Of a stretch of DNA of 64,000 nucleotides, positions 8,474 to 17,881 are shown one piece after another. The notes under the pieces were generated by a model that was not told the origin of the DNA, searched no databases, and was given only the letters and a program-made list of their open reading frames with translations. Source of the DNA: an uncultured Muribaculum sp. (GTDB taxonomy: Bacteria > Bacteroidota > Bacteroidia > Bacteroidales > Muribaculaceae). Position numbers and translations under genes: made by a program. Position 1 is the first letter of the stretch. Every line of letters begins with the position of its first letter. The stretch is taken from positions 1 to 64,000 of the forward strand of contig CAJUMZ010000004.1 of the NCBI GenBank assembly GCA_910587665.1. Direction: 5' to 3'.

Positions 8474-10741
8474 TCAGCGCACGGCACGTACCGAACCGCC
8501 TTTTTTGTCGCGGATAATGTACAGTCCGGAAGGCAAGGTGTTTATCTCATCGGCAGAGGCTCCCTCCTTTATAAGTATACCGGAGAGAGAATATACATCG
8601 GCAGCTGACTCATCAGTAATTTCAGGCTCTGTCACTCCTGCAAGGTCGGAATGCAGTATCGTTACATTGTCAATGGCAGCTTCGCCGGAATTACGTGACA
8701 AGAATGCCCATCGTAATTGGACTACATGCCCGGCGACATCTCCGACATGATATACGCATTTGCCGTTGGGTGCCGATGCAAGGTCTGCGACATCATTCCA
8801 TTCTCCAAAGTCCAGTGAAATTTGCAGCGCAAATTGTGCGGCACCGGAGGGACCCGGCTTTGGATCGCTGTAATACTTGTCAAATGAAATTTCAACAAAT
8901 TCCGCTGTCTCGTCGGCCAATAGCGGCGGTGCGATAAGGCAAGTCTGGAGTTTGTTCATTCCTGCCGCCTTGCCGCTTACAGAAGCAAAGCCGTTGTCAA
9001 AACCGAGATTATTCGGTATCTCGATTTCAAACCAATTGTCAAAACGCCATGCATACATCTCCTTTACGGTATTATATGGATCAAATATTACCTTATCCCA
9101 CATGAGCGGAGTGTGTGAGTCAAAGAAGTCTTGAGGATATTCCCACAGGTCAAATGGCTCCATATCACCGGTTTCTACCCTCAGGCATGCCGGAATTGAT
9201 TCGGTACCATCGGGATATACGGCATGTACACTGTAAAAATACGTGCCGGGATAGTCGTTGTCAAGAACGATGGCTGTCTCTGTATGTTCCTCGGCTACGA
9301 GTTGGTCATTCCAATATACATTATATGATACCGGCGCCGGGTCCGCGCCCGACGGAGAGTCCCACTTTAGTTCCACTGTATTTTCAGTTAATGTTGCCTC
9401 AAGATTCTCCGGAGTTGGCACGATGCCGGGATAGACGTAGGCCGATACCGGCTCTGATACGCCGTCAGGATATGTGTAGCACGCTTCTACTGTAAACTTG
9501 TAGGCTCCTTTGTACAAACCGCTTTGACCGAGGCTTGGTTCGTCATTTATATCGACGCGCCCGACCTGCTTGTCATTGATATAGACATTATAATATGTAG
9601 GTGTGAGTTTTCCTGACGGTGATCCCCATGTTGCGCTTACAGTATATTTCCCGGATTTATCCATGGAATATTCAGCTTGTAATTCCACCGGGGCATCAAA
9701 CGAATAGTCTTCTATCGTCACATCAATAGACGCTGCGTCATATTCAACGTCTTCCGATTCTGACCAGGCCAACACCTTGTAAGTGTGTTTTCCCGGACTT
9801 TTTGTAGTCAGGTCGACGAAGTGGCGAGCCTTTAAGAAATCGGCTATCATGATGTCATCAAGATATACACGGTATGTTGTGTTGCCGTTGTTTATCCAAT
9901 CCGGTTCCTGTACTATCCTGTTTGCTTTACCTGGCTGCTTTCCCGGTGTGAATTTGCGATACATTAATGGGGATATAGTGGAATGCCTCTTATTATTGAT
10001 ACTGTTGCTTCTGAGGGTCACTTCCCGCTTATCTTGGTCTGATACGCCATAAAAGGATACATCGTCGATTGACCATGCTGAATATAGTGATTCTTCATTG
10101 CCGCTGACCGCGTTGAAGGCGATTATGGTATTTTCATCTGTGGCTTCGCCAATGAAAAGAGACGCCTGCTGTACATCCTCGCTGCTTCCCATGTCCCAAC
10201 GACCGTCCCAAAGCTCTGTCCAGGTGTTTCCATTATCACGGCTGATCTTAACATAATAATGGTCGGGAAAATCTTGGTAGCCTCCCCAATCAAGCACTTC
10301 ATAATATAGCCAGTACCAAAAATCCATGTATACGGCTCCAGTCCCGGGACGTACTGTCAGCCATTCATCTTGGTGGAAAGTGGAGGGGTTTTCATCATCA
10401 CCTCCCTGCGCAGGCATGATTAATGCGGAGTGTGTGCCATCATATGCCAGATTTGGATCGTCGGGATATGACGAAAAATCCGTTATAGCCCAGTTTCCTC
10501 CCTCCGGCTCGTAATTATAATGATTGATGGTGCACCAGGGATCGGAGATAGATCCTGTTTCAAAGCTTTCTGTCAGTAATGCCGGGCCGGCATTGCCCCA
10601 TTCCCATGTCAGAGCTACAGCTATGCCACGGGTCTCGGCGTTTAGATCTCCCGGACTTACGGGAGTGAATGCGGAGGCCGGTAGGCCGATGATTGTTGCC
10701 GTTGCAACTAATGATAGTGACTTGAGTAAATGTCTTTTCAT
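8474..10741 (-). CDS. Secreted multidomain FN3 / choice-of-anchor protein with C-terminal sorting segment
   Basis: Predicted exported protein of 755 residues, cellular role unknown. A signal peptide spans about residues 1-24. A jellyroll, choice-of-anchor-J-like region follows (about 55-235, with ESFETGSISDPW and SAWSIDDVSFYG). Next are three fibronectin-type-III-like modules (about 270-530) and a second jellyroll-like region (about 540-700, ending EAAIDNVTI). The last ~40 residues, with DVYSLSGILI and LPSGLYIIR, look like a type-IX-secretion-style C-terminal sorting domain. It is monocistronic, with hairpins on both sides. Similar architectures occur in cleaved-adhesin and peptidase-associated proteins, but no catalytic domain is visible. 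Confidence 0.75.
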   Translation of the reverse strand: MKRHLLKSLSLVATATIIGLPASAFTPVSPGDLNAETRGIAVALTWEWGNAGPALLTESFETGSISDPWCTINHYNYEPEGGNWAITDFSSYPDDPNLAYDGTHSALIMPAQGGDDENPSTFHQDEWLTVRPGTGAVYMDFWYWLYYEVLDWGGYQDFPDHYYVKISRDNGNTWTELWDGRWDMGSSEDVQQASLFIGEATDENTIIAFNAVSGNEESLYSAWSIDDVSFYGVSDQDKREVTLRSNSINNKRHSTISPLMYRKFTPGKQPGKANRIVQEPDWINNGNTTYRVYLDDIMIADFLKARHFVDLTTKSPGKHTYKVLAWSESEDVEYDAASIDVTIEDYSFDAPVELQAEYSMDKSGKYTVSATWGSPSGKLTPTYYNVYINDKQVGRVDINDEPSLGQSGLYKGAYKFTVEACYTYPDGVSEPVSAYVYPGIVPTPENLEATLTENTVELKWDSPSGADPAPVSYNVYWNDQLVAEEHTETAIVLDNDYPGTYFYSVHAVYPDGTESIPACLRVETGDMEPFDLWEYPQDFFDSHTPLMWDKVIFDPYNTVKEMYAWRFDNWFEIEIPNNLGFDNGFASVSGKAAGMNKLQTCLIAPPLLADETAEFVEISFDKYYSDPKPGPSGAAQFALQISLDFGEWNDVADLASAPNGKCVYHVGDVAGHVVQLRWAFLSRNSGEAAIDNVTILHSDLAGVTEPEITDESAADVYSLSGILIKEGASADEINTLPSGLYIIRDKKGGSVRAVR

Positions 10742-10808
10742 AAATAATGAATTAAAATGTAAAGATGATTAGTTTATTATTTCCAATAAAATATCGTATA
10801 AATATATT

Positions 10809-10860
10809 ACGGTTGTCGGAGATTATGACATTAATGAATGCCAATTGTTCCGACAACCGT
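10809..10860 (-). terminator. Hairpin after the xylanase-esterase gene
   Basis: Perfect 12-bp inverted repeat ACGGTTGTCGGA / TCCGACAACCGT with a 28-base spacer, about 60 bp past the stop of the minus-strand gene at 10919. AT-rich sequence follows on the minus strand. The long loop means an operator for the next gene (start 10741) is an alternative. Confidence 0.6.
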
Positions 10861-10918
10861 ACAAATATAATTGATTAATCCTAATTAATCAAATGATTGT
10901 AAGATAATGAGGCGTTTT

Positions 10919-13069
10919 TTATCTAAAGAGTAAAGTAGCCATCTCTTTCAGGCTGCGCCGCCATGTAAGGAATTCATGTGCGGTGCCGTCTGATACATAT
11001 GATACTGCGTTGAATCCTGCCGCCTTGAGGTCGTCAATGGATTTCTTTACGCCCTCGGGATTTTCTTTTGAACCGCAAGAGGTGAATACCAGTTTGGGTT
11101 TTACATTCTTTAGATCCTCGGGAGCGTATGTGCCGCCGCTGAATAGTCCGTAGTAGTCAAATGTTTCCGGGCGCGAGAGGGTGATCTTTTTTGTCTCCAT
11201 GCCACCCATTGACAGTCCTGCCATTGCTCGGTGCTTTTTGTCGGGAATGGTGCGGAAGTTGCTGTCTATATAAGGGATAAGCTCGTCGACAAGCACTGTT
11301 TCGAAGTCTTTGTAATTAAAAGAGTTGATAGTGCCGAAACGCGCGTTGTTGGTCATGCCGTAGGTCATGACGATGATAAACGGCTTGCATTTGCCTTCGG
11401 CAATAAGGTTGTCCATGATCAGGTTGGCATGACCCTGGTTAGTCCAGGCGGTCTCATCCTCGCCCCACCCGTGCTGCAGATAAAGTACCGGATATTTCTT
11501 TTTCGGATTTTTATTGTATTCGGCAGGGGTGTATACAAATGCTCTCTTTTGCTCTCCGGTGCTCGGAGAGTTGAAAAGCACCTGCTGTACATTGCCGTGA
11601 GGCACATCTTTCAATGCGTAGAAATCGCGGTCATGAGCCGGGATCTCGATGCCGCTTTCCCATCTTGTCGATCCGTAGTAGTTGTTGGCGCCGGGATCAT
11701 TGACAGTCGCTCCGTCGATTGTGAGGTGATAGTAATGGAATCCCTCATCCATCGGTCCTTCGGTAGTGCCGGTCCACACGCCATCCTTGCCCTTGTGCAA
11801 TACTGTGCCTCCACGGCCGCCGAGACCAAGGCTGACGATAACCGATTTCGCAGTGGGTGCGTCGATGCGGAAGCGCGCATATCCCTCGGAGTTTACCATC
11901 GGGTACTCCTGACCGGGCTGGTTGAGTTCGCTCGGTTTGAAGTCTTCTTTTACAACATGGTTGTCAAGAGCCGCGTCAAAATTCTTTACAACATAGTAGG
12001 CTTTTTTAGGCTTGAGGTTTTCATCGAAAAGCAGCGGATGGTTGTTGACTCCCAGCCATGAATCGCGGTCGCTCAAATTCCACATGGTTACATTGTCGAT
12101 TACATCCTTATGCTTGCGGAATACGCGGAATATGCGGGCAAACTGGTCTTCATGGAGAGTATTGACATATTGCGGTACAGGCTTGCTCTCGCCGCGGGAG
12201 AAACGTAGCTGACCGCCCATCTCCTCGTTGCACCTGATGTCAAGTTCTGTGATGTGGACATGGTCTACCAGCTTCGAATATTTTGTAAGCGCGGAGTCGA
12301 CATCTTCTGCCGAAGGTCCGTAGATATTATAATGCCCCTGCATGCCTATGCCGGTAATCGGTACTCCCGCATCCTGCATCTTCTTGACCATGTTATAGAT
12401 GCGGTCGCGTTTGATCGGATTGGCGGCGTTATAGTCGTTATAGAAAAGCAACGCATTGGGATCCGCTTCATGGGCATACTCGAATGCCTTGGCGATGAAC
12501 TCGTCGCCACAGAGTTTGTATAATTTGCTCTCACGGTAGGGATTAGGCTCGCGACCCATCCAACCGCGACCTGCGTCTGACATTGCCTCGTTGACAACGT
12601 CCCAGGCATAAACGATGTCTTTGTAGCGGTTTACGACAGTGTGTATATGGTCACGCAGGCGTTTGTAGAACACTTCTTTAGTTACGGGCTTTCCGTTCTT
12701 GTCCTCAAGCATCCAGTCGCAGAACTGAGCGTGCCACACCAGGCAATGTCCGCGCAGTTTTATACCGTTGCGACGGCAGAAATCGGCAATACTGTCGGCG
12801 CGCTCCCACTTCCAGACGCCTTCCGCCGGATGCAGCTCGCCCGATTTCATGTCGTTTTCGGCTGTGATACTGTTGAATTCCTTCTTGATCATCTCAATCT
12901 GGGTTGAGTCTGACACATTGCGCTGGTTGACAGCCACGCCGATAGTGAAATAACCGTCGTAAGCGTCTTTCAGGCTTTTAGGCCCGTTGTCGACTTGCCG
13001 ACCAAACTGGGCAAACGCACCTCCTGCTATTGACAAGGACAGCAGGATCGATAGAAAAGTCCTTTTCAT
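10919..13069 (-). CDS. Bifunctional GH10 endo-xylanase / CE1 feruloyl esterase
   Basis: A secreted enzyme predicted to cut xylan backbones and release ester-linked hydroxycinnamates. Residues 1-20 form a signal peptide. The GH10 domain (about 25-370) shows both catalytic glutamates: WDVVNE (acid/base Glu161) and ITELD (nucleophile Glu275). A beta-sandwich, CBM48/E-set-like domain lies at about 393-470. The C-terminal CE1 alpha/beta hydrolase (about 490-716) has GLSMG with Ser620 and the catalytic His in AHEF (His698). The same order occurs in the Prevotella Xyn10D-Fae1A enzyme as I recall it. No SusC/D genes lie beside it, so it is a stand-alone gene here. Confidence 0.9.
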   Translation of the reverse strand: MKRTFLSILLSLSIAGGAFAQFGRQVDNGPKSLKDAYDGYFTIGVAVNQRNVSDSTQIEMIKKEFNSITAENDMKSGELHPAEGVWKWERADSIADFCRRNGIKLRGHCLVWHAQFCDWMLEDKNGKPVTKEVFYKRLRDHIHTVVNRYKDIVYAWDVVNEAMSDAGRGWMGREPNPYRESKLYKLCGDEFIAKAFEYAHEADPNALLFYNDYNAANPIKRDRIYNMVKKMQDAGVPITGIGMQGHYNIYGPSAEDVDSALTKYSKLVDHVHITELDIRCNEEMGGQLRFSRGESKPVPQYVNTLHEDQFARIFRVFRKHKDVIDNVTMWNLSDRDSWLGVNNHPLLFDENLKPKKAYYVVKNFDAALDNHVVKEDFKPSELNQPGQEYPMVNSEGYARFRIDAPTAKSVIVSLGLGGRGGTVLHKGKDGVWTGTTEGPMDEGFHYYHLTIDGATVNDPGANNYYGSTRWESGIEIPAHDRDFYALKDVPHGNVQQVLFNSPSTGEQKRAFVYTPAEYNKNPKKKYPVLYLQHGWGEDETAWTNQGHANLIMDNLIAEGKCKPFIIVMTYGMTNNARFGTINSFNYKDFETVLVDELIPYIDSNFRTIPDKKHRAMAGLSMGGMETKKITLSRPETFDYYGLFSGGTYAPEDLKNVKPKLVFTSCGSKENPEGVKKSIDDLKAAGFNAVSYVSDGTAHEFLTWRRSLKEMATLLFR

Positions 13070-13227
13070 TGACTAATTACTGTTTTTAGATTGGTTAACT
13101 CTGTACAAATACATATATATTATGAAATATATACACATGAACACCATATATGACAGCAAATTTGGTTAAAGGTTTAATGAGCTTCTAAAAAAATGTGTAT
13201 TTTTCTCCGCAGCCATTTCCAACGGCG

Positions 13228-14811
13228 CTATTCACATGTATTATTGTCCTGATTTAGGGCGGTGGCGAGTGCGTCGGCGCAGCGTTCGCCGTCGATTGCC
13301 GCCGACACTATGCCTCCGGCGTAGCCGGCGCCTTCCCCGCAGGGGTATATTCCTTTGACCTCCACATGTGATAATGTCACAGGGTCGCGGGTTACTCTCA
13401 CCGGAGAGGATGTACGTGTCTCGCAGCCGATAAGCACGGCGTCGTTGGTGAGAAATCCCTTTGCTTTTCTGCCAAACTCAATGAATCCCTCTTGGAGTCG
13501 CGTAGCTATACCGGCGGGAAGCAGCATGTCGATCCTTGCCGGATGTATTCCGGGGGCATAAGATGTGGCGGGAAGGTCTTTTGACGGGCGGCTTTCGGTA
13601 AAATCTTTCATGCGTTGGGCGGGTGCGTTATGGGTGTGACCTGCATCTTCATAAAATTTTGCCTCTATATCCGCCTGGTATTTCATCATTTTAAGAGGAT
13701 CGTCGGAGATGTCTGACTCCACATCCTCGGGAAGTACCTCGACCACCATACCTGAGTTTGCCCACCGTGTGCCGCGTGACGATGGCGACATGCCGTTGAC
13801 CACGAGCTGTCCCGGACCGCTTGCCGCCGGAATTATGAACCCGCCCGGACACATGCAGAAAGAGTATACGCCGCGTTGCCCCACACGTGTTAGCATCGAA
13901 TATTCTGCCGCGGGGAGGTATTTGCCTCTTCCTTCCGGGTTATGGTATTGTATCTTGTCGATAAGTGACTGCGGGTGTTCGAGCCTTACTCCTACGGCAA
14001 TGCCTTTCGGCTCTATGGCGATTCCTTGTCGCAACAGCATTTCGTAGGTATCTCTTGCCGAGTGACCGGTGGCGAGAATTACATGCCCGTGATATTCCGT
14101 GCCGGCAGCTGTCACCACACCTGTTGCTACGCTATTCTCAATAAGGAGTTTTGTTACCCTTGAATTAAAATGTACTTCACCTCCATTTCTTATAATTGTA
14201 TTGCGCATCGCTTTTATCACTTCAGGCAGCAGGTCGGTGCCTATATGGGGGTGGGCGTCGACAAGTATGTCGTCAGGTGCCCCGTGGCGGTGCAGGGTGT
14301 GGAGTATGCGGTCGACCGATCCACGCTTCTTGCTGCGTGTGTATAGTTTGCCGTCGGAATATGCACCCGCTCCACCTTCGCCGAAACAGTAGTTGGAGTC
14401 GGGATCTACACGGTTTTCCCGTGCTATCGCCGCCATGTCTTTTCTGCGGCTGTCGACATCCTTGCCTCGTTCCAGCACTATCGGCCTTATGCCGAGTTCA
14501 AGCAGGCGCAGGGCCGCGAAAAGTCCGGCGGGACCCGCTCCGACGATTACTGCCTGACGGGTGGATTGAGACACATCTTTATATTCGGCGGGATATTCAG
14601 CCCCGACGTCAGGCAGGCGTTCCCCCACGGCTATACGCAGAGTGATATTAACCATCACCTTGCGCTGTCGCGCGTCAATAGAGCGTTTTACTATCCGTGC
14701 TTCTTTGATATCTTCGCGGCGGTGGTGGCTTTGGTGTGCGGCTATTGCAGTCAGTATGTTCAAGTCGGATGCTTCTTTGGGTGGCACCCTGAGCAGTATG
14801 TCGGTAATCAT
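13228..14811 (-). CDS. FAD-dependent oxidoreductase (COG2509-type), substrate unknown
   Basis: Flavoprotein of 527 residues. A basic N-terminal domain (about 1-85) precedes the Rossmann FAD-binding motif AVIVGAGPAGLFAALRL (about 87-103). The sequence also has GEGGAGAYSDGKLYTR and a C-terminal GEGAGYAGGIVSAAIDG typical of the COG2509 'uncharacterised FAD-dependent dehydrogenase' family. The family is widespread but its substrate is not established. It starts 8 bp after the MATE exporter gene and is likely co-transcribed with it. Confidence 0.85.
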   Translation of the reverse strand: MITDILLRVPPKEASDLNILTAIAAHQSHHRREDIKEARIVKRSIDARQRKVMVNITLRIAVGERLPDVGAEYPAEYKDVSQSTRQAVIVGAGPAGLFAALRLLELGIRPIVLERGKDVDSRRKDMAAIARENRVDPDSNYCFGEGGAGAYSDGKLYTRSKKRGSVDRILHTLHRHGAPDDILVDAHPHIGTDLLPEVIKAMRNTIIRNGGEVHFNSRVTKLLIENSVATGVVTAAGTEYHGHVILATGHSARDTYEMLLRQGIAIEPKGIAVGVRLEHPQSLIDKIQYHNPEGRGKYLPAAEYSMLTRVGQRGVYSFCMCPGGFIIPAASGPGQLVVNGMSPSSRGTRWANSGMVVEVLPEDVESDISDDPLKMMKYQADIEAKFYEDAGHTHNAPAQRMKDFTESRPSKDLPATSYAPGIHPARIDMLLPAGIATRLQEGFIEFGRKAKGFLTNDAVLIGCETRTSSPVRVTRDPVTLSHVEVKGIYPCGEGAGYAGGIVSAAIDGERCADALATALNQDNNTCE

Positions 14812-14819
14812 TTTATGGC

Positions 14820-16208
14820 TTATTGATTTTGATTTATGGGAGTTATATCGGCAAATCGCTTGTTGAGCTTTTTAAACATGATCAGTAATGTTATTACCGC
14901 CACTATAAACGCGATGAGATCTGATCCGCTCATGCTCGCCCACACACCGTCGGTTCCGAAATGCCGGGGCAGGATGATAAGGAACGGTATGAGAAACAAC
15001 AGTTGTCGCGTGAGTGACAGAAATATTGATATCTGCGGTTTGCCTATAGACTGGAAAAAGTTTTGGATCACTATCTGGCATCCTACCACCGAATAGCATA
15101 TGAAATATACGCGGAATCCTCGCCGGGCAATTGATATGAGTGTCGGGTCGGTGGTAAACAGCGAACTAATCGTGTCGGGAAACGATTCGGTCAATATAAA
15201 TCCTATTGTGGTGATTGTCGTGCCGGCGATTATGCCGATTTTCAATGTGCGCTTAACGCGATCCCACTTGTTGGCACCGTAATTGAATCCGAGTATCGGT
15301 TGCATGCCTTGGGTGATACCGAATACTACCATGACAAAAAACATGGTAGTACGGTTGACTATTCCATAGGCACCCACGGCGAGGTTGCCGTCGGCGCCGG
15401 CGTAATCAAGCAATGCCTTGTTGATAAACACAACAACCACGCAAGCACATACATTCATCAAAAACGGTGACAGTCCGATAGAATATATGCGCTTTATTAT
15501 CGACGGGGTAAACCATCTGTTGTCACGTTTGAAATGAATAAAACTGCTTTTTGACATGAAGTGGACAAGCACCCATATAAAAGCAACAAATTGTCCGCAT
15601 ATAGTGGCTAACGCAGCCCCCGCGATGCCCCATTTGAAGGAGAATATGAATATAGGGGCAAGCACTACGTTGACGGCAACCGAAAGCAGAGCGGAGATCA
15701 TAGCCTTCTTAGGGTATCCCGTGGCGCGCATCAGGTTGTTCAAGCCGATAAACACATAAGAGATCGGTGTGCCGTAAAGGATTATGGTCATAAATTCGCG
15801 GGCATACTTTATCGTCTCTGCAGTCGCGCCGAAAAAGTAGAGTATTTCGTCAAGAAAAAACAGGGTGAGACCGCCGAACACAACCGAATGGATGAGACAC
15901 AGCACCATCACATTGTTGACTACGTCGGTGGCGCGCGACGTGTTTTTCTGCCCCATGAATATGGAGCTTATCGTGGCACCGCCCACGGCTATCAGCGTAC
16001 AGAACGCTACCACAAGGTTCATCAATGGAAATGTGATGGCAAGTCCCGAAATAGCCATAGGTCCGACGCCCCTGCCTATGAAAATACTGTCTACGATATT
16101 ATATAGGGAGGTTGCAACGCTTGCTATGATCGCAGGCACTGAGTATTGTACCAGTAGTTTGCTTACCGATTTAGTCCCAAGGGTGAGCGGACTGTCTGTT
16201 TTTGCCAT
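14820..16208 (-). CDS. MATE-family multidrug/metabolite exporter
   Basis: A 462-residue integral membrane protein with about twelve hydrophobic helices arranged as two homologous halves. Family-like segments include SVPAIIASVATSLYNIVDSI near the N-terminus and GMQPILGFNYGANKWDRVKR in the second half. MATE proteins export cationic or aromatic compounds by Na+ or H+ antiport, but the substrate cannot be read from sequence. Promoter box at 16236-16243. The flavoprotein gene follows within 8 bp, suggesting functional coupling, though no pathway is implied. Confidence 0.9.
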   Translation of the reverse strand: MAKTDSPLTLGTKSVSKLLVQYSVPAIIASVATSLYNIVDSIFIGRGVGPMAISGLAITFPLMNLVVAFCTLIAVGGATISSIFMGQKNTSRATDVVNNVMVLCLIHSVVFGGLTLFFLDEILYFFGATAETIKYAREFMTIILYGTPISYVFIGLNNLMRATGYPKKAMISALLSVAVNVVLAPIFIFSFKWGIAGAALATICGQFVAFIWVLVHFMSKSSFIHFKRDNRWFTPSIIKRIYSIGLSPFLMNVCACVVVVFINKALLDYAGADGNLAVGAYGIVNRTTMFFVMVVFGITQGMQPILGFNYGANKWDRVKRTLKIGIIAGTTITTIGFILTESFPDTISSLFTTDPTLISIARRGFRVYFICYSVVGCQIVIQNFFQSIGKPQISIFLSLTRQLLFLIPFLIILPRHFGTDGVWASMSGSDLIAFIVAVITLLIMFKKLNKRFADITPINQNQ

Positions 16209-16235
16209 ATTAAATACCCTCTAAATTATATTTTA

Positions 16236-16243
16236 CAAAATTA
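16236..16243 (-). promoter_or_regulatory. -7 box for the MATE/flavoprotein operon
   Basis: Minus-strand TAATTTTG about 28 bp upstream of the MATE ATG, in the divergent region shared with the HAD gene. Confidence 0.6.
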
Positions 16244-16278
16244 ACAGCTAATGCTGCATTTTTGAGACCAAAACGCCG

Positions 16279-16286
16279 TAAATTTG
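16279..16286 (+). promoter_or_regulatory. -7 box for the HAD phosphatase gene
   Basis: TAAATTTG on the plus strand. Its position rules out the in-frame GTG at 16288 as a start and supports the ATG at 16309. Confidence 0.6.
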
Positions 16287-16308
16287 CGTGAATTTTAACT
16301 TTTTTAAT

Positions 16309-16950
16309 ATGACAAAGAGAGGCGTTTTATTTGATCTTGACGGTGTACTCATTGACAGTGAGCGTATTTACAGCGGTTTTTATGATGAGCTTGGCGAGCT
16401 GTATAATATTGAAGAGGACAATTTTTCAATGGCTATAAAGGGGTCGACCATCGAGCAGATCCTTAGCCGCTATTTCCCGTCTCCGGAGGCAAGCGCCGAT
16501 GTGCTTCGTCGTATCAATGAGTTTGAATCGGGGATGGAATATCCCGTATGTGAGGGCGTACCGGAGTTTCTTGCCGAACTTAAATCCCGTGGGATACCCA
16601 TGGCTATCGTGACCAGTTCGAGCGACAATAAGATGGTGAAGCTCTGGCAGCAACACGGGGAGCTGAAAGATTTCTTCGACACTATAGTGACAGGAAGCGA
16701 TATATCGCGCTCCAAACCCGATCCGGAGGGTTATCTGCTTGCGGCAAGCCGTATTGGCTGTAATCCTGAGGATTGCTATGTGTTTGAAGACTCGATTTCC
16801 GGTCTTGCAGCCGGTATGGCGGCAGGAGCTGTGGTGGTGGGTCTTGCCACGACTCTTCCGGCAGAGCGTCTGCAAGGAAAAGCCCACATACTCATTGACG
16901 GGTTTGCGGGCTTTTCGGTTGATGACATGTTGGCGGTGAAGCGTCACTGA
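16309..16950 (+). CDS. HAD-superfamily phosphatase, beta-phosphoglucomutase-like
   Basis: A 213-residue cytoplasmic HAD hydrolase with motif I LFDLDGVLIDSE at the N-terminus, motif II Thr/Ser in AIVTSSSDN, motif III Lys in SRSKPDPEGYLLAA, and motif IV FEDSISGLAAG. A helical cap lies between motifs I and II, placing it in the CbbY/PGMB subgroup. The substrate (sugar phosphate or another phosphomonoester) is not determined. The ATG at 16309 is preferred over the upstream GTG at 16288 because a -7 box ends at 16286. It converges on nadC with a 7-bp overlap. Confidence 0.85.
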   Translation: MTKRGVLFDLDGVLIDSERIYSGFYDELGELYNIEEDNFSMAIKGSTIEQILSRYFPSPEASADVLRRINEFESGMEYPVCEGVPEFLAELKSRGIPMAIVTSSSDNKMVKLWQQHGELKDFFDTIVTGSDISRSKPDPEGYLLAASRIGCNPEDCYVFEDSISGLAAGMAAGAVVVGLATTLPAERLQGKAHILIDGFAGFSVDDMLAVKRH

Positions 16951-17792
16951 CACGCCTTGAAGCTCATGTCGAGCCCCTTGACGGAATGGGTGAGCGCGCC
17001 TACCGATATAAAGTCGACGCCACACTCTGCGTAGTCACGAAGCGTATCGTAGGTTATGCCTCCCGACGATTCTACTTCTGTTCTGCCGTTGATTAGTTTT
17101 ACGGCCTCGCGTGTGCGTTCGGGAGTGAAGTTGTCAAGCATGATTCGGTCAACGCCTGCTTCAAGGGCAAGATTGATCTCTTCGGTGTTGCGTACCTCGA
17201 CTTCGATTTTCAGGTCGCGCGAAGTGTCTTTAAGATACTTCTTTGCAGCGGCGACAGCTTCCTTTATTCCTCCGGCAAAGTCTACATGATTGTCTTTGAT
17301 GAGTATCATGTCGAAGAGACCGATGCGATGGTTTTTCCCGCCGCCTATCTTGACAGCTTCTTTTTCGAGCATGCGCATGCCCGGAGTGGTCTTGCGGGTA
17401 TCGAGCACTTTTGTCTTAAATCCTTTCAGCTTATCCTGATAGCGGGCGGTGGTGGTGGCTATGCCGCTCATGCGCTGCATGATATTGAGCATCACGCGCT
17501 CAGTCTGGAGCAACGAGCGTACCGGCCCTTCAACTACAAACGCTATATCACCGGGCTTTACATGGGCGCCGTCGTTGATAAACACTGTCATTTTCAACGA
17601 TGGATCAAATTTTTCAAACACTTTTCTCGCAATCTCCACGCCGGCAAGCGTGCCTTCTTCCTTTATGATCAGCTGTTGCTTGCCTTTTTCATCGGCGGGT
17701 ATCGTGCTGAGGGTGGTGTGGTCGCCGTCGCCCACATCTTCTGCAAATGCGAGGTCGAGCAGCTTGTCGATCAATTCATCTCTTGTATCCAT
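16944..17792 (-). CDS. nadC: Nicotinate-nucleotide pyrophosphorylase (quinolinate phosphoribosyltransferase)
   Basis: Converts quinolinate and PRPP to nicotinate mononucleotide in de novo NAD synthesis. The 282 residues are full length and show family motifs: LDTRKTTPGMRMLEKEAV, GGGKNHRIGLFDMILIKDNH, and near the C-terminus VESSGGITYDTLRDYAECGVD. No nadA or nadB is adjacent. Transcribed alone from a promoter divergent from rlmH. Confidence 0.95.
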   Translation of the reverse strand: MDTRDELIDKLLDLAFAEDVGDGDHTTLSTIPADEKGKQQLIIKEEGTLAGVEIARKVFEKFDPSLKMTVFINDGAHVKPGDIAFVVEGPVRSLLQTERVMLNIMQRMSGIATTTARYQDKLKGFKTKVLDTRKTTPGMRMLEKEAVKIGGGKNHRIGLFDMILIKDNHVDFAGGIKEAVAAAKKYLKDTSRDLKIEVEVRNTEEINLALEAGVDRIMLDNFTPERTREAVKLINGRTEVESSGGITYDTLRDYAECGVDFISVGALTHSVKGLDMSFKACQ

Positions 17793-17812
17793 AATTAAAT
17801 AGCTTTGTGGTG

Positions 17813-17820
17813 CAAATTTA
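17813..17820 (-). promoter_or_regulatory. -7 box of nadC
   Basis: Minus-strand TAAATTTG about 20 bp before the nadC ATG. Confidence 0.6.
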
Positions 17821-17843
17821 CGGAATTTTAGATATTAAATAAG

Positions 17844-17851
17844 TAATTTTG
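17844..17851 (+). promoter_or_regulatory. -7 box of rlmH
   Basis: Plus-strand TAATTTTG about 30 bp before the rlmH ATG. Together with 17813-17820 it makes a compact divergent promoter pair. Confidence 0.6.
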
Positions 17852-17881
17852 CCGTTTAAAATGTAATTACATCCTTTTGAA

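Noticed and set aside
16288..16308. GTG at 16288 as the HAD gene start
   Set aside because: It lies two bases after the -7 box, so it would be at or before the transcription start.
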